A stretch of 64,000 nucleotides of DNA, taken from Acrocarpospora macrocephala. GTDB taxonomy: Bacteria; Actinomycetota; Actinomycetes; Streptosporangiales; Streptosporangiaceae. The stretch spans positions 1 to 64,000 of the forward strand of contig NZ_BLAE01000029.1 of NCBI RefSeq assembly GCF_009687865.1. The letters run 5' to 3'. Positions 50,709-59,006 of the stretch are shown here, piece by piece (the first letter of the stretch is position 1; every line of letters starts with the position of its first letter). The position numbers and the translations under genes are program-made. A model generated the notes under the pieces. It did no database searches, was not told where the DNA came from, and saw only the letters and a list, made by a program, of their open reading frames with translations.

Positions 50709-53659
50709 ACCTGCTCTCCGATCAGGTCGAGGAACACGTCCTCCAGGCGGGTGCTGCCGTTGAGGTGACCCCGGCTGAGCAGCTCCGCCACCGGGCCGTT
50801 CGAGATCAGCCTGCCCCGGTGCATGACGACGGCGTGGCTGCAGGTCTGCTCGACCTCGCCGAGCAGGTGGCTGGAGACGATCACGGTCCGGTCCTTCGCC
50901 GCGTACGACCGAAGGACCTTGCGCATCTCGGCGATCTGGGGCGGGTCGAGACCGTTCGTGGGCTCGTCCAGGACCAGCAGGTCCGGCAGGCCGAGCATGG
51001 CCTGCGCGATCGCGAGCCGCTGCCGCATGCCCTGCGAGTACGTGCGGACCGCGCGGTCCACCGCGTTGCCGAGACCGGCGATCTCCAGGGCCTCGTCGAG
51101 GTGCGCGTCGGCGGGCGGGCGGCCGGTGGCGCGCCAGTAGAGCTCCAGGTTGTCGCGGCCGGACAGGTGCGGCAGGAAGCCGGGGCCTTCGACGAAGGAG
51201 CCCAGCCGGGACAGCACGGGTGCGCCTGGCACGACCTTGCTGCCGAAGATCTTGATCTCGCCCGCGTCGGGGTGGATGAGTCCCATGAGCATGCGCATGG
51301 TGGTGGTCTTGCCCGCGCCGTTCGGGCCCAGCAGGCCGAGCACCTGGCCGCGCTCGACCCGGAACGACAGGTCGTCCACGGCCTTCTCGCCGTTGCGGTA
51401 GCGCTTGGTCAGGCCGGTGATCTGGAGGGGGACGTCGGCCAGTTCGGGGTCCTGGGTGGTGTCGGCTCGGCGTACCCGGCCGACGAGCACCAGGACGATG
51501 GCGACGACGAGCGCGGAGAGAGGCATCGCCCAGGTCCACCAGGCCGGTCCCGTCGCCGGAGCCGACAGCTCGCCGTCGGTGGGGACCACCAGGTCGGGCG
51601 AGGCCAGTTCGACCTGGTAGACGGCCGGCGTGGCGGGCGTCGAATACGCCATGTCCGTGGTGGCCAGGACGAGGCGCAGCGTGCGGCCGGTGTCGAACCG
51701 GCGGTCCACCGCGGGGAGGGCGATCGTGGCCGTGGTTCCTGACGGGGTCGCGTTCACCCGGAGGGGGGCGGTCAGGTTTCCGGGGAGTACGGCGAGCTGG
51801 CCCGTGGTGGCGTCGTAGAGCTTGGCGAAGAGGGTGACCTGGCCGGTGCCGTACACGCGGATCGTGGCGGTGGGGGAGCCGGTGAGGTGGAGCGGGGCCC
51901 TTAGGGGAGCGGACTCGAAGGTGGCGGACTGGCCGGGGAGGTCGAGTGCGGCGCTCACACCGGTGGAGGAGTTGCCGAGCAGGCTGCCGAAGCCGGGGAT
52001 CGAGGAGATCGCCGCCGGAGAGCCGCCTGGCGGGTTCGCTACCTCTTGCGCAGGTCCGGTGAGTGTGACTGCGGTCTGAGCGGTGCCGGAAAGGCCGGAA
52101 TAGCGGCTGCCTTCCGCGTGCACGATCGTGTTACGCCGGGTGCCGGGGTCACGCCCGCCGTCCCGGGAAACGGTGAACGCCGCGCCCCCTGGCACGGCCG
52201 TGGCCGCGCTCTTGCCAGCGGTTTGGTCGGCATTCTGGCCTGCGGTTGGGGCCGGGTTTTGACCTGCGGTCTGCTGGTACGCCGCTGCGGCGGGGTTGCC
52301 GGGAGTGGCCGAGTCTTTGAGCCACGTGTCGAACCAGGCGGCAGTGCGGTCGAAGACCCAGTCGCCTTCGCTGTCGCCGCCGTCGTGGCCGCCGTTGATC
52401 CAGGCGACTTCGACGGGGGCGCCGGTGGCCGCGATCGCGCGGGCGTTGGCGTCGGCGTGCGACAGCGGGAAGAGGGAGTCTCGCTGGCCTTGAATGATCA
52501 GGGAGGGAATCCGGATTTTTCCGGGCACGGAGACGGGGCTCGATCGTCGCAGCAAGTCGATGGCCTGGGGGGTGGCCTGACCCTTTTCGGCGATCTCTTG
52601 GTAGATGTCGCAGATCGTCGGCATGAATCGTCCGCACTGCACTTGTTGCGGCGTCAGTCCCATCGCCGCCGGACGTTCAGAGCCGGAGGTTTCCGGAGTT
52701 CCGGAAATGTCGGGCGCGTTGGTGGGCGCTGGGCTCGCACCCGTGCTGCCCGCGCCTGTGCCCGTTTCGCCCGCTCCACTTCCGGGCGTGCTCGCTCCGC
52801 TTGTGCCCGTTCCGCTCGTGCTTGTACCGGGCGTGCCTGTTCCGCTCGTGCTTGTTCCGGGTGTGCTCGTCCCGCTTGTGCCTGTTCCGGGGGTGCCTGT
52901 TCCGCTTGTGCTCGTTCCGCCAAGACCGCCGGCTCCGCCAGAGCCGCCGGTTCCCGTACCTCCGGTCAGGCCGGCGAGGCCGCCCGACGCGCCGCCGCTG
53001 AGGCCTGCCAGGCGGTTGCCGCCCGCGCTGAAGAAGATTCCGGCCCACATCTTCTTGAAGACGCCGGTCGCCGGGCCCTGGCCGGTGGCGTTGGGGAACA
53101 GGGCGTCGGCCAGGTCGTGCCAGGTGATCTGGGGGGCGATGGCGTCGATTCTGGTGTCGTAGGCGGCGGTCATCAGGGCGATCGCGCCGCCGTACGAGCC
53201 GCCGGCCATGCCGACGCGGGGGTCGCCGGCGGCGTCGAGCCGTACCTCGGGGCGGGTGGCGAGCCAGTCGACCAGCTGCTGGACGTCCTTGACCTCGTAG
53301 TCGGGGGAGTTGAGGGCGATCTCGCCGGTGGAGCGGCCGAAGCCGCGGGCGGACCAGGTCAGGACCGCGTAGCCGTGCTGGGCCAGGCGCTGGGCCTGGT
53401 CGCGGACGCTCGACTTGCTGCCGCCGAAGCCGTGGCCGAGCAGGACGGCGGGGGCCTTGCCGCCGGACGCGGGGGCGAAGAACGTGGCGTCGATCGTGAC
53501 GCGCTGGTCGTTGGCGGGGCCGTCGAGCACGTCGATCGTCAGGTCCTGGCCGCGCGGCGGTGGCTCCGAGGGCCAGACCGTCCATGTGATCGCGGCCACC
53601 GCAAGGACCGCAAGCGCGATCACGGCGGTCATGGCCCGCCGCCCACCAGGGAACGTCAT
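50705..53659 (-). CDS. Alpha/beta hydrolase (CocE/S15-like) fused to an ABC ATPase
   Basis: 984 residues. A membrane helix at about 10-28 (AVIALAVLAVAAITWTVW) is followed by an alpha/beta hydrolase: AVLLGHGFGGSKSSV, MAGGSYGGAIALMTA (Ser nucleophile), IQGQRDSLFPLSHAD (Asp) and INGGHDGGDS (His). A low-complexity Gly/Thr/Ser/Pro stretch of about 100 residues is inserted near 210-310. A beta domain like the C-terminal part of CocE/X-Pro peptidases follows, a second helix near 730-750 (PLSALVVAIVLVLVGRV), then a full ABC ATPase: LLGPNGAGKTTTMRML, YSQGMRQRLAIAQAML, LLVLDEPTNGLDP. The two helices would put the hydrolase outside and the ATPase inside, with the next gene as permease. Confidence 0.92.
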   Translation of the reverse strand: MTFPGGRRAMTAVIALAVLAVAAITWTVWPSEPPPRGQDLTIDVLDGPANDQRVTIDATFFAPASGGKAPAVLLGHGFGGSKSSVRDQAQRLAQHGYAVLTWSARGFGRSTGEIALNSPDYEVKDVQQLVDWLATRPEVRLDAAGDPRVGMAGGSYGGAIALMTAAYDTRIDAIAPQITWHDLADALFPNATGQGPATGVFKKMWAGIFFSAGGNRLAGLSGGASGGLAGLTGGTGTGGSGGAGGLGGTSTSGTGTPGTGTSGTSTPGTSTSGTGTPGTSTSGTGTSGASTPGSGAGETGTGAGSTGASPAPTNAPDISGTPETSGSERPAAMGLTPQQVQCGRFMPTICDIYQEIAEKGQATPQAIDLLRRSSPVSVPGKIRIPSLIIQGQRDSLFPLSHADANARAIAATGAPVEVAWINGGHDGGDSEGDWVFDRTAAWFDTWLKDSATPGNPAAAAYQQTAGQNPAPTAGQNADQTAGKSAATAVPGGAAFTVSRDGGRDPGTRRNTIVHAEGSRYSGLSGTAQTAVTLTGPAQEVANPPGGSPAAISSIPGFGSLLGNSSTGVSAALDLPGQSATFESAPLRAPLHLTGSPTATIRVYGTGQVTLFAKLYDATTGQLAVLPGNLTAPLRVNATPSGTTATIALPAVDRRFDTGRTLRLVLATTDMAYSTPATPAVYQVELASPDLVVPTDGELSAPATGPAWWTWAMPLSALVVAIVLVLVGRVRRADTTQDPELADVPLQITGLTKRYRNGEKAVDDLSFRVERGQVLGLLGPNGAGKTTTMRMLMGLIHPDAGEIKIFGSKVVPGAPVLSRLGSFVEGPGFLPHLSGRDNLELYWRATGRPPADAHLDEALEIAGLGNAVDRAVRTYSQGMRQRLAIAQAMLGLPDLLVLDEPTNGLDPPQIAEMRKVLRSYAAKDRTVIVSSHLLGEVEQTCSHAVVMHRGRLISNGPVAELLSRGHLNGSTRLEDVFLDLIGEQV

Positions 53660-53701
53660 ATCGAGAGCTTACTTAGCGTCGCTGAGAGTCGGCTGAGATC
53701 A

Positions 53702-53727
53702 CCCGGCAGGTAGCCGTACCTGCCGGG
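53702..53727. terminator. Hairpin terminator between GH3 and hydrolase-ABC genes
   Basis: An 11-bp perfect stem, CCCGGCAGGTA and TACCTGCCGGG, with a GCCG loop. It lies about 130 bp beyond the GH3 stop on the minus strand and just before the hydrolase-ABC start. Confidence 0.7.
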
Positions 53728-53765
53728 CTGGTTGAACGTGATTGATGAGGTTTGTCCGGCTGGTG

Positions 53766-53885
53766 GCGTACCTGCTGGGCGGTTTGCGTTAGAAGGTCGA
53801 TTGGGGTGGTGGGATGAGGTTGTCGGGCGGGCGGCGTACCTGCTGGGCGGTTGAATTTAGAAGGTGATTGGGGTGCTGAGGCGAG
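53766..53885. repeat. 68-bp tandem duplication of the GH3 3' end
   Basis: GCGTACCTGCTGGGCGGTT begins at 53766 and again at 53834, each followed by a version of TTAGAAGGT(C)GATTGGGGTG, which contains the last codons and stop of the GH3 gene. The outer copy is degenerate. The duplicated segment thus carries the gene tail plus downstream DNA. Confidence 0.75.
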
Positions 53886-56289
53886 GTTCGGTCAAAGAGT
53901 GCGCGGCGGTGAGGACATAGTCGCCTTCGACTAGCCTCCAGCCCTTGTCTGTCCAGATTTCTGCGGTTCTCCGAGGGATCTCGATTGTCACGTCGACGCT
54001 CGCTCCGGGTTCGGCGTCGGCGACCGCGAATCCGGCCAGCCATCGCGCCGGACGGTTCTCGTCCGGTTCGACCGGCGAAAGGTACGCCTGAACGACTTCC
54101 CGTCCGGGACGTGTGCCCGTGTTGCGCAGTCGCACGGTGAGCGTATCGTTCGCGTACCCGATCGACTCGTAGTCCCAGGTCGTGTAGCCGAGGCCGTGGC
54201 CGAAGGGGTAGGCGGGTTCGGTGTCCGTCCGATCCCAGGCGCGGTAGCCGATGAACACGCCTTCGTCGTAGCGGATCTCGCCGTCCCGTGGGGTCACGTC
54301 GAGGACCGGGCAGTCGGCCATCGCCACCGGCCAGGTCGTCGGCAGCCGCCCGCCCGGTTCGGCCGCGCCGGTCAGCACGTCGGCCAGGGCGTGCCCGCCC
54401 TCCTGGCCGGGGAACCAGGTCAGCAACGTCGCCGCGACCTCCTCCCGCCACGGCATTTCCACCGGGGAGCCCGCGTTCACGACCACGATCGTGTTCGGAT
54501 TGGCCGCCGCCACCCGCGCGACGAGCTCGTCCTGGCGTTCCGGGATGCGCAGCGAGCGCCGGTCGAAGCCCTCGCTCTCGATCTCCTTCGAGGTGCCCAC
54601 CACGACCACGGCCACATCGGCCTCCCGGGCGGCGGCCTCGGCCTGCGCCAGCAGCGTGTCCGCGTCCGGCCGCGGCTCCCGGTGGGCCAGGCCGAACCCG
54701 ACGAACGCCAGCGGCATCTCGCCGACCTGGCCCTTGTAGACGGTGTGGACGAGCAGCACGTCCACCGGCCGACCGGCGGTCAGCTCGACCGTGAAGACTT
54801 TCTGCGCCGGTACGAAGATCGCATCGGCCGCCTGATCCGGGGGCGGTTTGATCACTCCCTCGTGCAAGGTAGAGCCGTCGATCTCCAGCCGGAAGGCGCC
54901 GAGCCCGTCGATCGCGAACTCGTGCACGCCGTCCACGTCCGGGGTGAAGGTGCCGCCGATCTCGACCGTGTGCAGCTCGTCGTACGGCACGGGGGTCTGG
55001 CCTATCCATGTCAGCATGCCGTCGACCTGCGGGAACGTCCCCAGGACACGGCCGTCCGCGGCCCTGGCCGTGGAGGTGATGGTGAAGCCGTCGCGGGCTG
55101 GGTTGAGGTTGGGGCTGGGGTCGGCGCCTCTGGCGTACGTGACGTCGAGACCGGCGGCACGCAGGCCTTCCAGCGGCGAGACCACATGTTCTGGGTAGAC
55201 CTGCGCGCTTCCTCCGCCCATCACCCGGGCGTCCTTCGCCAGGCCACCGATCAGCGCGATCCGGGTTCCCGCCGGGAGGGGAAGAATCCCCCGCGTGGCT
55301 TGGCCCTGCGGCCACGGCCCGCCGGATCGCGCTGCCGCCGGTTCGTTTCGCAGCAGCGTGACGGAGCGCGCGGCGACTTCCCGGGCGAGAGCCTCCCCGT
55401 CAACGTGCTCGAACTCGGAGCGTGGCCCGCTGGTTCGCAGCGCGCCCGTCCTGGCGGCCACCGTGAGGACCCGCAGGACATGCTCGTCCAGGACGGCCTC
55501 ACTGACCTCGCCCGCCTTCACCGCATCGGCCAGCGCGGGCCCGTACACCGTTCTTGGGCCTGGCATGGCCACGTCAAGCCCGCCGTTCGCGGCCCGCACC
55601 GTGTCCCTGGCCGCCGTCCAGTCCGACACGATGAACCCGTCGAACCCCCATTCCTCCCGCAGCACCCGGTTCTGCAGCTCGTCGTGTTCGGTCATCGTTG
55701 GGCCGTTGACGCGGTTGTAGGCCGCCATCACCCCGTACGGGCCGGCTTTGAGGTTCACGATCTCGAAGGGCGCGAGATACAGCTCGCGTAACGCCCGCTC
55801 GCCGACGAGGACATTCGCCGTGAACCGCTCGGTTTCGAAGTCGTTGGCCACGAAGTGTTTGACCGTGACCGCGACGCCGCGTTCTTGAACGCCGATCACG
55901 TATCCGGCCGCGATCTCGCCGCTGAGCAGCGGATCCTCGGAGTAGCACTCGAAGTGGCGTCCGCCCAGCGGTGACCGGTGCAGGTTGACGGTTGGCGCGA
56001 GCAGCACGTGCACCCCTTTTCGCCGCGCCTCCTGCGCCAGCAGTCCGCCCACGCGCCGGGCCAGGGCGACATCCCAGGTGGCCGCCAGGGCGGTCGGGCT
56101 GGGGAGCGCGATCGACGGGTCCACCGCCGTCCACTCCATTCCCCGGACCCCGATCGGCCCGTCCGACATGACCAGCGAATCCAGGCCGATCTCGGGTATG
56201 GCGGGCAACGTCCACATGTCCTGCCCCGCGAGCAGCGCCGCTTTCGTGTCAAGATCGAGTTTCCCGAGCGCCTGAGTCACTTCGTCCAT
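53857..56289 (-). CDS. GH3 beta-glucosidase-type glycosidase with PA14 insert
   Basis: 810 residues. GH3 N-terminal barrel with DGPIGVRG, LAPTVNLHRSPLGGRHFECY, VKHFVANDFETERF (KHF) and FIVSDWTAARDT containing the catalytic Asp of the SDW motif. The second domain begins near ILPLPAGTRIALIGGLAKDA. A PA14-like insert (FPQVDGMLTWIGQTPVPYDE to VELTAGRPVDVLLVHT) interrupts it, and a fibronectin-III-like domain ends the protein (VRLRNTGTRPGREVVQAYLS). No signal peptide, so a cytoplasmic enzyme acting on imported oligosaccharides is likely. It stands alone, divergent from a membrane protein gene. Confidence 0.94.
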   Translation of the reverse strand: MDEVTQALGKLDLDTKAALLAGQDMWTLPAIPEIGLDSLVMSDGPIGVRGMEWTAVDPSIALPSPTALAATWDVALARRVGGLLAQEARRKGVHVLLAPTVNLHRSPLGGRHFECYSEDPLLSGEIAAGYVIGVQERGVAVTVKHFVANDFETERFTANVLVGERALRELYLAPFEIVNLKAGPYGVMAAYNRVNGPTMTEHDELQNRVLREEWGFDGFIVSDWTAARDTVRAANGGLDVAMPGPRTVYGPALADAVKAGEVSEAVLDEHVLRVLTVAARTGALRTSGPRSEFEHVDGEALAREVAARSVTLLRNEPAAARSGGPWPQGQATRGILPLPAGTRIALIGGLAKDARVMGGGSAQVYPEHVVSPLEGLRAAGLDVTYARGADPSPNLNPARDGFTITSTARAADGRVLGTFPQVDGMLTWIGQTPVPYDELHTVEIGGTFTPDVDGVHEFAIDGLGAFRLEIDGSTLHEGVIKPPPDQAADAIFVPAQKVFTVELTAGRPVDVLLVHTVYKGQVGEMPLAFVGFGLAHREPRPDADTLLAQAEAAAREADVAVVVVGTSKEIESEGFDRRSLRIPERQDELVARVAAANPNTIVVVNAGSPVEMPWREEVAATLLTWFPGQEGGHALADVLTGAAEPGGRLPTTWPVAMADCPVLDVTPRDGEIRYDEGVFIGYRAWDRTDTEPAYPFGHGLGYTTWDYESIGYANDTLTVRLRNTGTRPGREVVQAYLSPVEPDENRPARWLAGFAVADAEPGASVDVTIEIPRRTAEIWTDKGWRLVEGDYVLTAAHSLTEPRLSTPITF

Positions 56290-56452
56290 CGTCAGCCTCC
56301 GATCGCGATCTCCTCGGCTTCACCATCGCATCGGTGGCCACGTGTTGATAGATGGGCCGTACAGACCCAAAGTCCGTCCTTAGTACGCGATACGGCCACG
56401 AATCCGGAGGCATGATTGCGCCGCAGGTAATGACAGCGGCATCATTTCGCGC

Positions 56453-57595
56453 GTGAACTCTGGAATGTCGCTCAAGCAGGCCCCTGCCCGGATCATTGGG
56501 TGGGCTCTCCCATACTGGACACGAGGGACGGCAGGGCGGGAAACCCCCGCGGAGTTGTTCCGTGTCCTCTACCTCGGCTGGCTGGTGGCGTTCGTTTTCA
56601 AGGTGCTCGGCTCGTCCTGGGATGTTTCCTGGCACTTCCGGTGGATCCGCGATGACCTTGCCCCGCCGCACCTGCTCAACACGGTCGGCACCGTCATCGC
56701 CGTCGGGCTCACGATCGTGCACTGGTACACGGGCTACGGCGTCGACCGCACCGCCTCCCGGCTGATCCAGTGGGGCACCGGGATCTTCCTGATCGCCGTG
56801 CCGCTCGACCTGATCAACCACCGGATCAACGGCCTGGACATCACGGCCTGGAGCCCTTCCCACGCGCTCCTGTTCATCGGCACCGCCTTCATGATCGCGG
56901 GCGTCATCCGGGGCTGGTTCGTCGGCGCACCCGCCGGGCGCCTGCGCACCACGGTCCTGACGATCCTGTTCGGCTTCTTCCTGGAAAACGCGATCTTCCC
57001 CAGCCAGCACCAGGAGTACGGCGTGCTCGGCCTGGCCGCCTGGATCCGCGGCGAACCCGAGGCGGAACCCGCACTGCTCGACTTCGCCGCCGAGACGCTC
57101 AAGCGCCCCGTCGACCTGGTGGCCATCCAGAACTTCTCCCTGCCCGTCCCGGACGCCGTCTACTCGGTGTACGCGGGCGTGATCGGCATGATCATCCTCG
57201 TGATGGCCCGCATCATGGTCGGCCGCACCGGCACCGCCACCATGATCGCCTTGGGGTACATCGCGTACCGCATGCTGATCTGGCCCCTGCTGGTCGTCGG
57301 CGGCTTCCCCGCCTCCGCCATCCCGTTCTTCCTCATCCTCGCGGCCATCGCCGTCGACCTGGCCTTCCTCATCCCCCTCCCCACCTACATCCGCCCTCTC
57401 CTCGGCACAGGGCTCATCACCGCGGGCGTCTACGGCGGCCTCTACCTCCAGGACCTTCTCGTGGAAGCCCCCCCGTACGCCCCTGGCTCCTGGCCTCTGG
57501 CCGCCGGCCTCCTGCTCGCCACCTGGCTCCTCACCGAACTCGTCACCCGCCGCTACCATCTCCGCGCCGAGGACGCCGTGGCCGAACGCCACTGA
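56453..57595 (+). CDS. Polytopic membrane protein of unknown function
   Basis: 380 residues; GTG 56453 or ATG 56465 as start. Eight to ten hydrophobic helices, for example LFRVLYLGWLVAFVFKVLGS, LLNTVGTVIAVGLTIVHWYT, TGIFLIAVPLDLINHRIN and SHALLFIGTAFMIAGVIRGW. Conserved-looking charged/His residues (WHFRW, DLINHR, WSPSHAL, FPSQHQEYG) lie at helix ends and could bind metal or heme, but no family is recognised. Confidence 0.8.
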   Translation: MNSGMSLKQAPARIIGWALPYWTRGTAGRETPAELFRVLYLGWLVAFVFKVLGSSWDVSWHFRWIRDDLAPPHLLNTVGTVIAVGLTIVHWYTGYGVDRTASRLIQWGTGIFLIAVPLDLINHRINGLDITAWSPSHALLFIGTAFMIAGVIRGWFVGAPAGRLRTTVLTILFGFFLENAIFPSQHQEYGVLGLAAWIRGEPEAEPALLDFAAETLKRPVDLVAIQNFSLPVPDAVYSVYAGVIGMIILVMARIMVGRTGTATMIALGYIAYRMLIWPLLVVGGFPASAIPFFLILAAIAVDLAFLIPLPTYIRPLLGTGLITAGVYGGLYLQDLLVEAPPYAPGSWPLAAGLLLATWLLTELVTRRYHLRAEDAVAERH

Positions 57596-57655
57596 ACGGG
57601 CTTAAGCCACCTGGCTCCTCGCCCGCGAGCGCCGTGGCCGAACGCCACTGAACGG
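57521..57655. repeat. Degenerate duplication of the membrane protein gene 3' end
   Basis: CCACCTGGCTCCTC and GCCGTGGCCGAACGCCACTG both occur at the end of the membrane protein gene (from 57520 and 57571) and again just after it (from 57606 and 57632), with an internal deletion in the second copy. The repeat ends with the same stop and ACGG. Confidence 0.8.
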
Positions 57656-57769
57656 TTTTCGCCTCCGGATCACCCTGGAGTTGAGGCTTTGGCGGGCATC
57701 TCGTGATGGCGTTGAATCTTCAGCAGGGCCGCCGACTCCAGGCGGGGCGTTGACGACTGAGGGGTCAAG

Positions 57770-58111
57770 ATCGACACAACCTGCGTCTTCTGCGACATCA
57801 TCGCCGAACGCGCGTCCGCCACCATCGTCCGCGCCTGGCCGGAAACGATCGCGATCGCGCCCATCGACCCGGTCACACCCGGGCACGTCCTCGTCATCCC
57901 GCACACGCACGTCACCGACGTCGCCGAGAGCCCCGAAGTCTCAGCCCGCACCATGGCCAGGGCCGCCGAACTGGCCGCCGAACACCCGGCCGTCAACATC
58001 ATCACCTCCCGCGGCAAGGCCGCCACCCAGTCGGTGTTCCATCTCCACCTCCACGTCGTCCCCCGCGTACCAGGCGACCGCCTCCTCCTCCCGTGGCCTT
58101 CCCTACCATGA
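57770..58111 (+). CDS. HIT-family nucleotide hydrolase with no canonical start codon
   Basis: 113 codons. The frame begins IDTTCVFCDIIAERASATIV and contains PITPGHVLVIP-like IDPVTPGHVLVIPHTHVTDV and the HIT triad HLHLHVVPR near the end. There is no ATG, GTG or TTG between the upstream in-frame TGA and the conserved CVFCDII, the normal N-terminus. An ATC at 57770, preceded by GAGGGG, sits where a start is expected. Either a rare ATC start or a mutated, poorly expressed gene. HIT proteins cleave nucleotide phosphoramidates or dinucleotides. Confidence 0.7.
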   Translation: MDTTCVFCDIIAERASATIVRAWPETIAIAPIDPVTPGHVLVIPHTHVTDVAESPEVSARTMARAAELAAEHPAVNIITSRGKAATQSVFHLHLHVVPRVPGDRLLLPWPSLP

Positions 58112-58218
58112 CCCACGGTGTCGCGTCTCCGGACGACCTCCCTCAGGAGCCTGCGATCGTGACCTATGGTGGCGCTGCGTATCCCGCGTCTCCGGACCAC
58201 CACCCTTTGGAGCCTTCG

Positions 58219-58707
58219 ATGACACTCACCGTTGTCTGGGCCCGCGAGCCAATCCCCGCCGATCCGTCGATCTTCCTGGCCGGGCCGATGCCGCGAGCGA
58301 GCATTCCCGTTCCCTCCTGGCACTCTGCGGCGATCTCGCTCCTCGGCGAACTGCGCACCCGCCCGCTGACCGTCCTCACCCCCGAATCACGCGACGGCAT
58401 TCGTGCGGAGCACTACGACGACCAGTTCGCCTGGGAGAACGCCGCCCGGGAAGCGGCAACGGCGATTCTCTTCTGGATCCCCCGGGACTTGGCCACCCTT
58501 CCCGGTTTCACCACGAACGTCGAGTTCGGTCATGACGTACGTACCGGCAAGGTGGTGCTCGGCTGCCCGCCGGACTGCCCGAATCCGGAACGTAACCGGT
58601 ACCTGATCCGGCTGGCGGAGCACTACGCGGTGCCGGTTCGCCAGACGCTCGCCGACACCGTCGTGGCGGCACTCGCGATCGTGGAGGCACGACGCCCAAC
58701 CGCCTGA
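58219..58707 (+). CDS. Nucleoside 2-deoxyribosyltransferase-like protein
   Basis: 162 residues from ATG 58219 with GGAG upstream; an earlier ATG at 58108 overlaps the HIT stop and would add 37 poorly conserved residues. Motifs PADPSIFLAGPMPRA, SWHSAAISLL, YDDQFAWENAAREAA and TNVEFGHDVRTGKVVLGCPP agree with the Nuc_deoxyrib_tr family fold, which binds nucleosides or nucleotides. Activity not certain. Possibly coupled to the HIT gene. Confidence 0.75.
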   Translation: MTLTVVWAREPIPADPSIFLAGPMPRASIPVPSWHSAAISLLGELRTRPLTVLTPESRDGIRAEHYDDQFAWENAAREAATAILFWIPRDLATLPGFTTNVEFGHDVRTGKVVLGCPPDCPNPERNRYLIRLAEHYAVPVRQTLADTVVAALAIVEARRPTA

Positions 58708-58747
58708 AGGCTTGTCTCTAGGTAGAGCCGGATCGCGCGCGTGTTGC

Positions 58748-58876
58748 TTGCCAGAGTTGCTCGAGGCACTGAGGCGTAACGGCCGAGCCAGAGCCATCCG
58801 CTTCACCACCCTGACCGCCCTCTGCCAGGCCCTGAACTGCCAGCCCGGCGACCTCCTCAGCTACCAGAACGAGTGA
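58748..58876 (+). pseudogene. Remnant of a small Cro/CI-type HTH gene
   Basis: The frame ends IRFTTLTALCQALNCQPGDL and LSYQNE, the last helices of HTH_26/YozG-like regulators (IDFxTLxKLCxALxCQPGDLL). The preceding recognition helices are not recognisable, so only the C-terminal half survives. Confidence 0.6.
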
Positions 58877-58916
58877 TCGTTTGTAATGCCCGGCCGCCTG
58901 GGGCGGATTTGCAGGC

Positions 58917-59006
58917 ATGGAACGTCCGCCGTTGAGCATGGATGACCTGGTCGAGCACTCGGCCGCGCTCGCAGTACCCGATGGAGACGGGCAGGCCGCG
59001 CCATGA
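58917..59006 (+). CDS. 29-codon ORF coupled to the GNAT gene
   Basis: Begins MERPPLSMDDLVEHSAALAV and ends in TGA overlapping the ATG of the acetyltransferase gene (ATGA). No strong ribosome-binding site is seen. It may serve coupling or be chance. Confidence 0.35.
   Translation: MERPPLSMDDLVEHSAALAVPDGDGQAAP

Noticed and set aside
50708-51539. Long N-terminal extension of the ABC-2 permease
   Set aside because: It overlaps the ATPase domain of the fusion gene in another frame; the permease start at 50708 has an ATGA overlap and a typical N-terminus.
56249-57592. 447-residue minus-strand frame rich in Gly/Asp/Glu opposite the membrane protein
   Set aside because: Typical antisense of hydrophobic codons; no recognisable domain.
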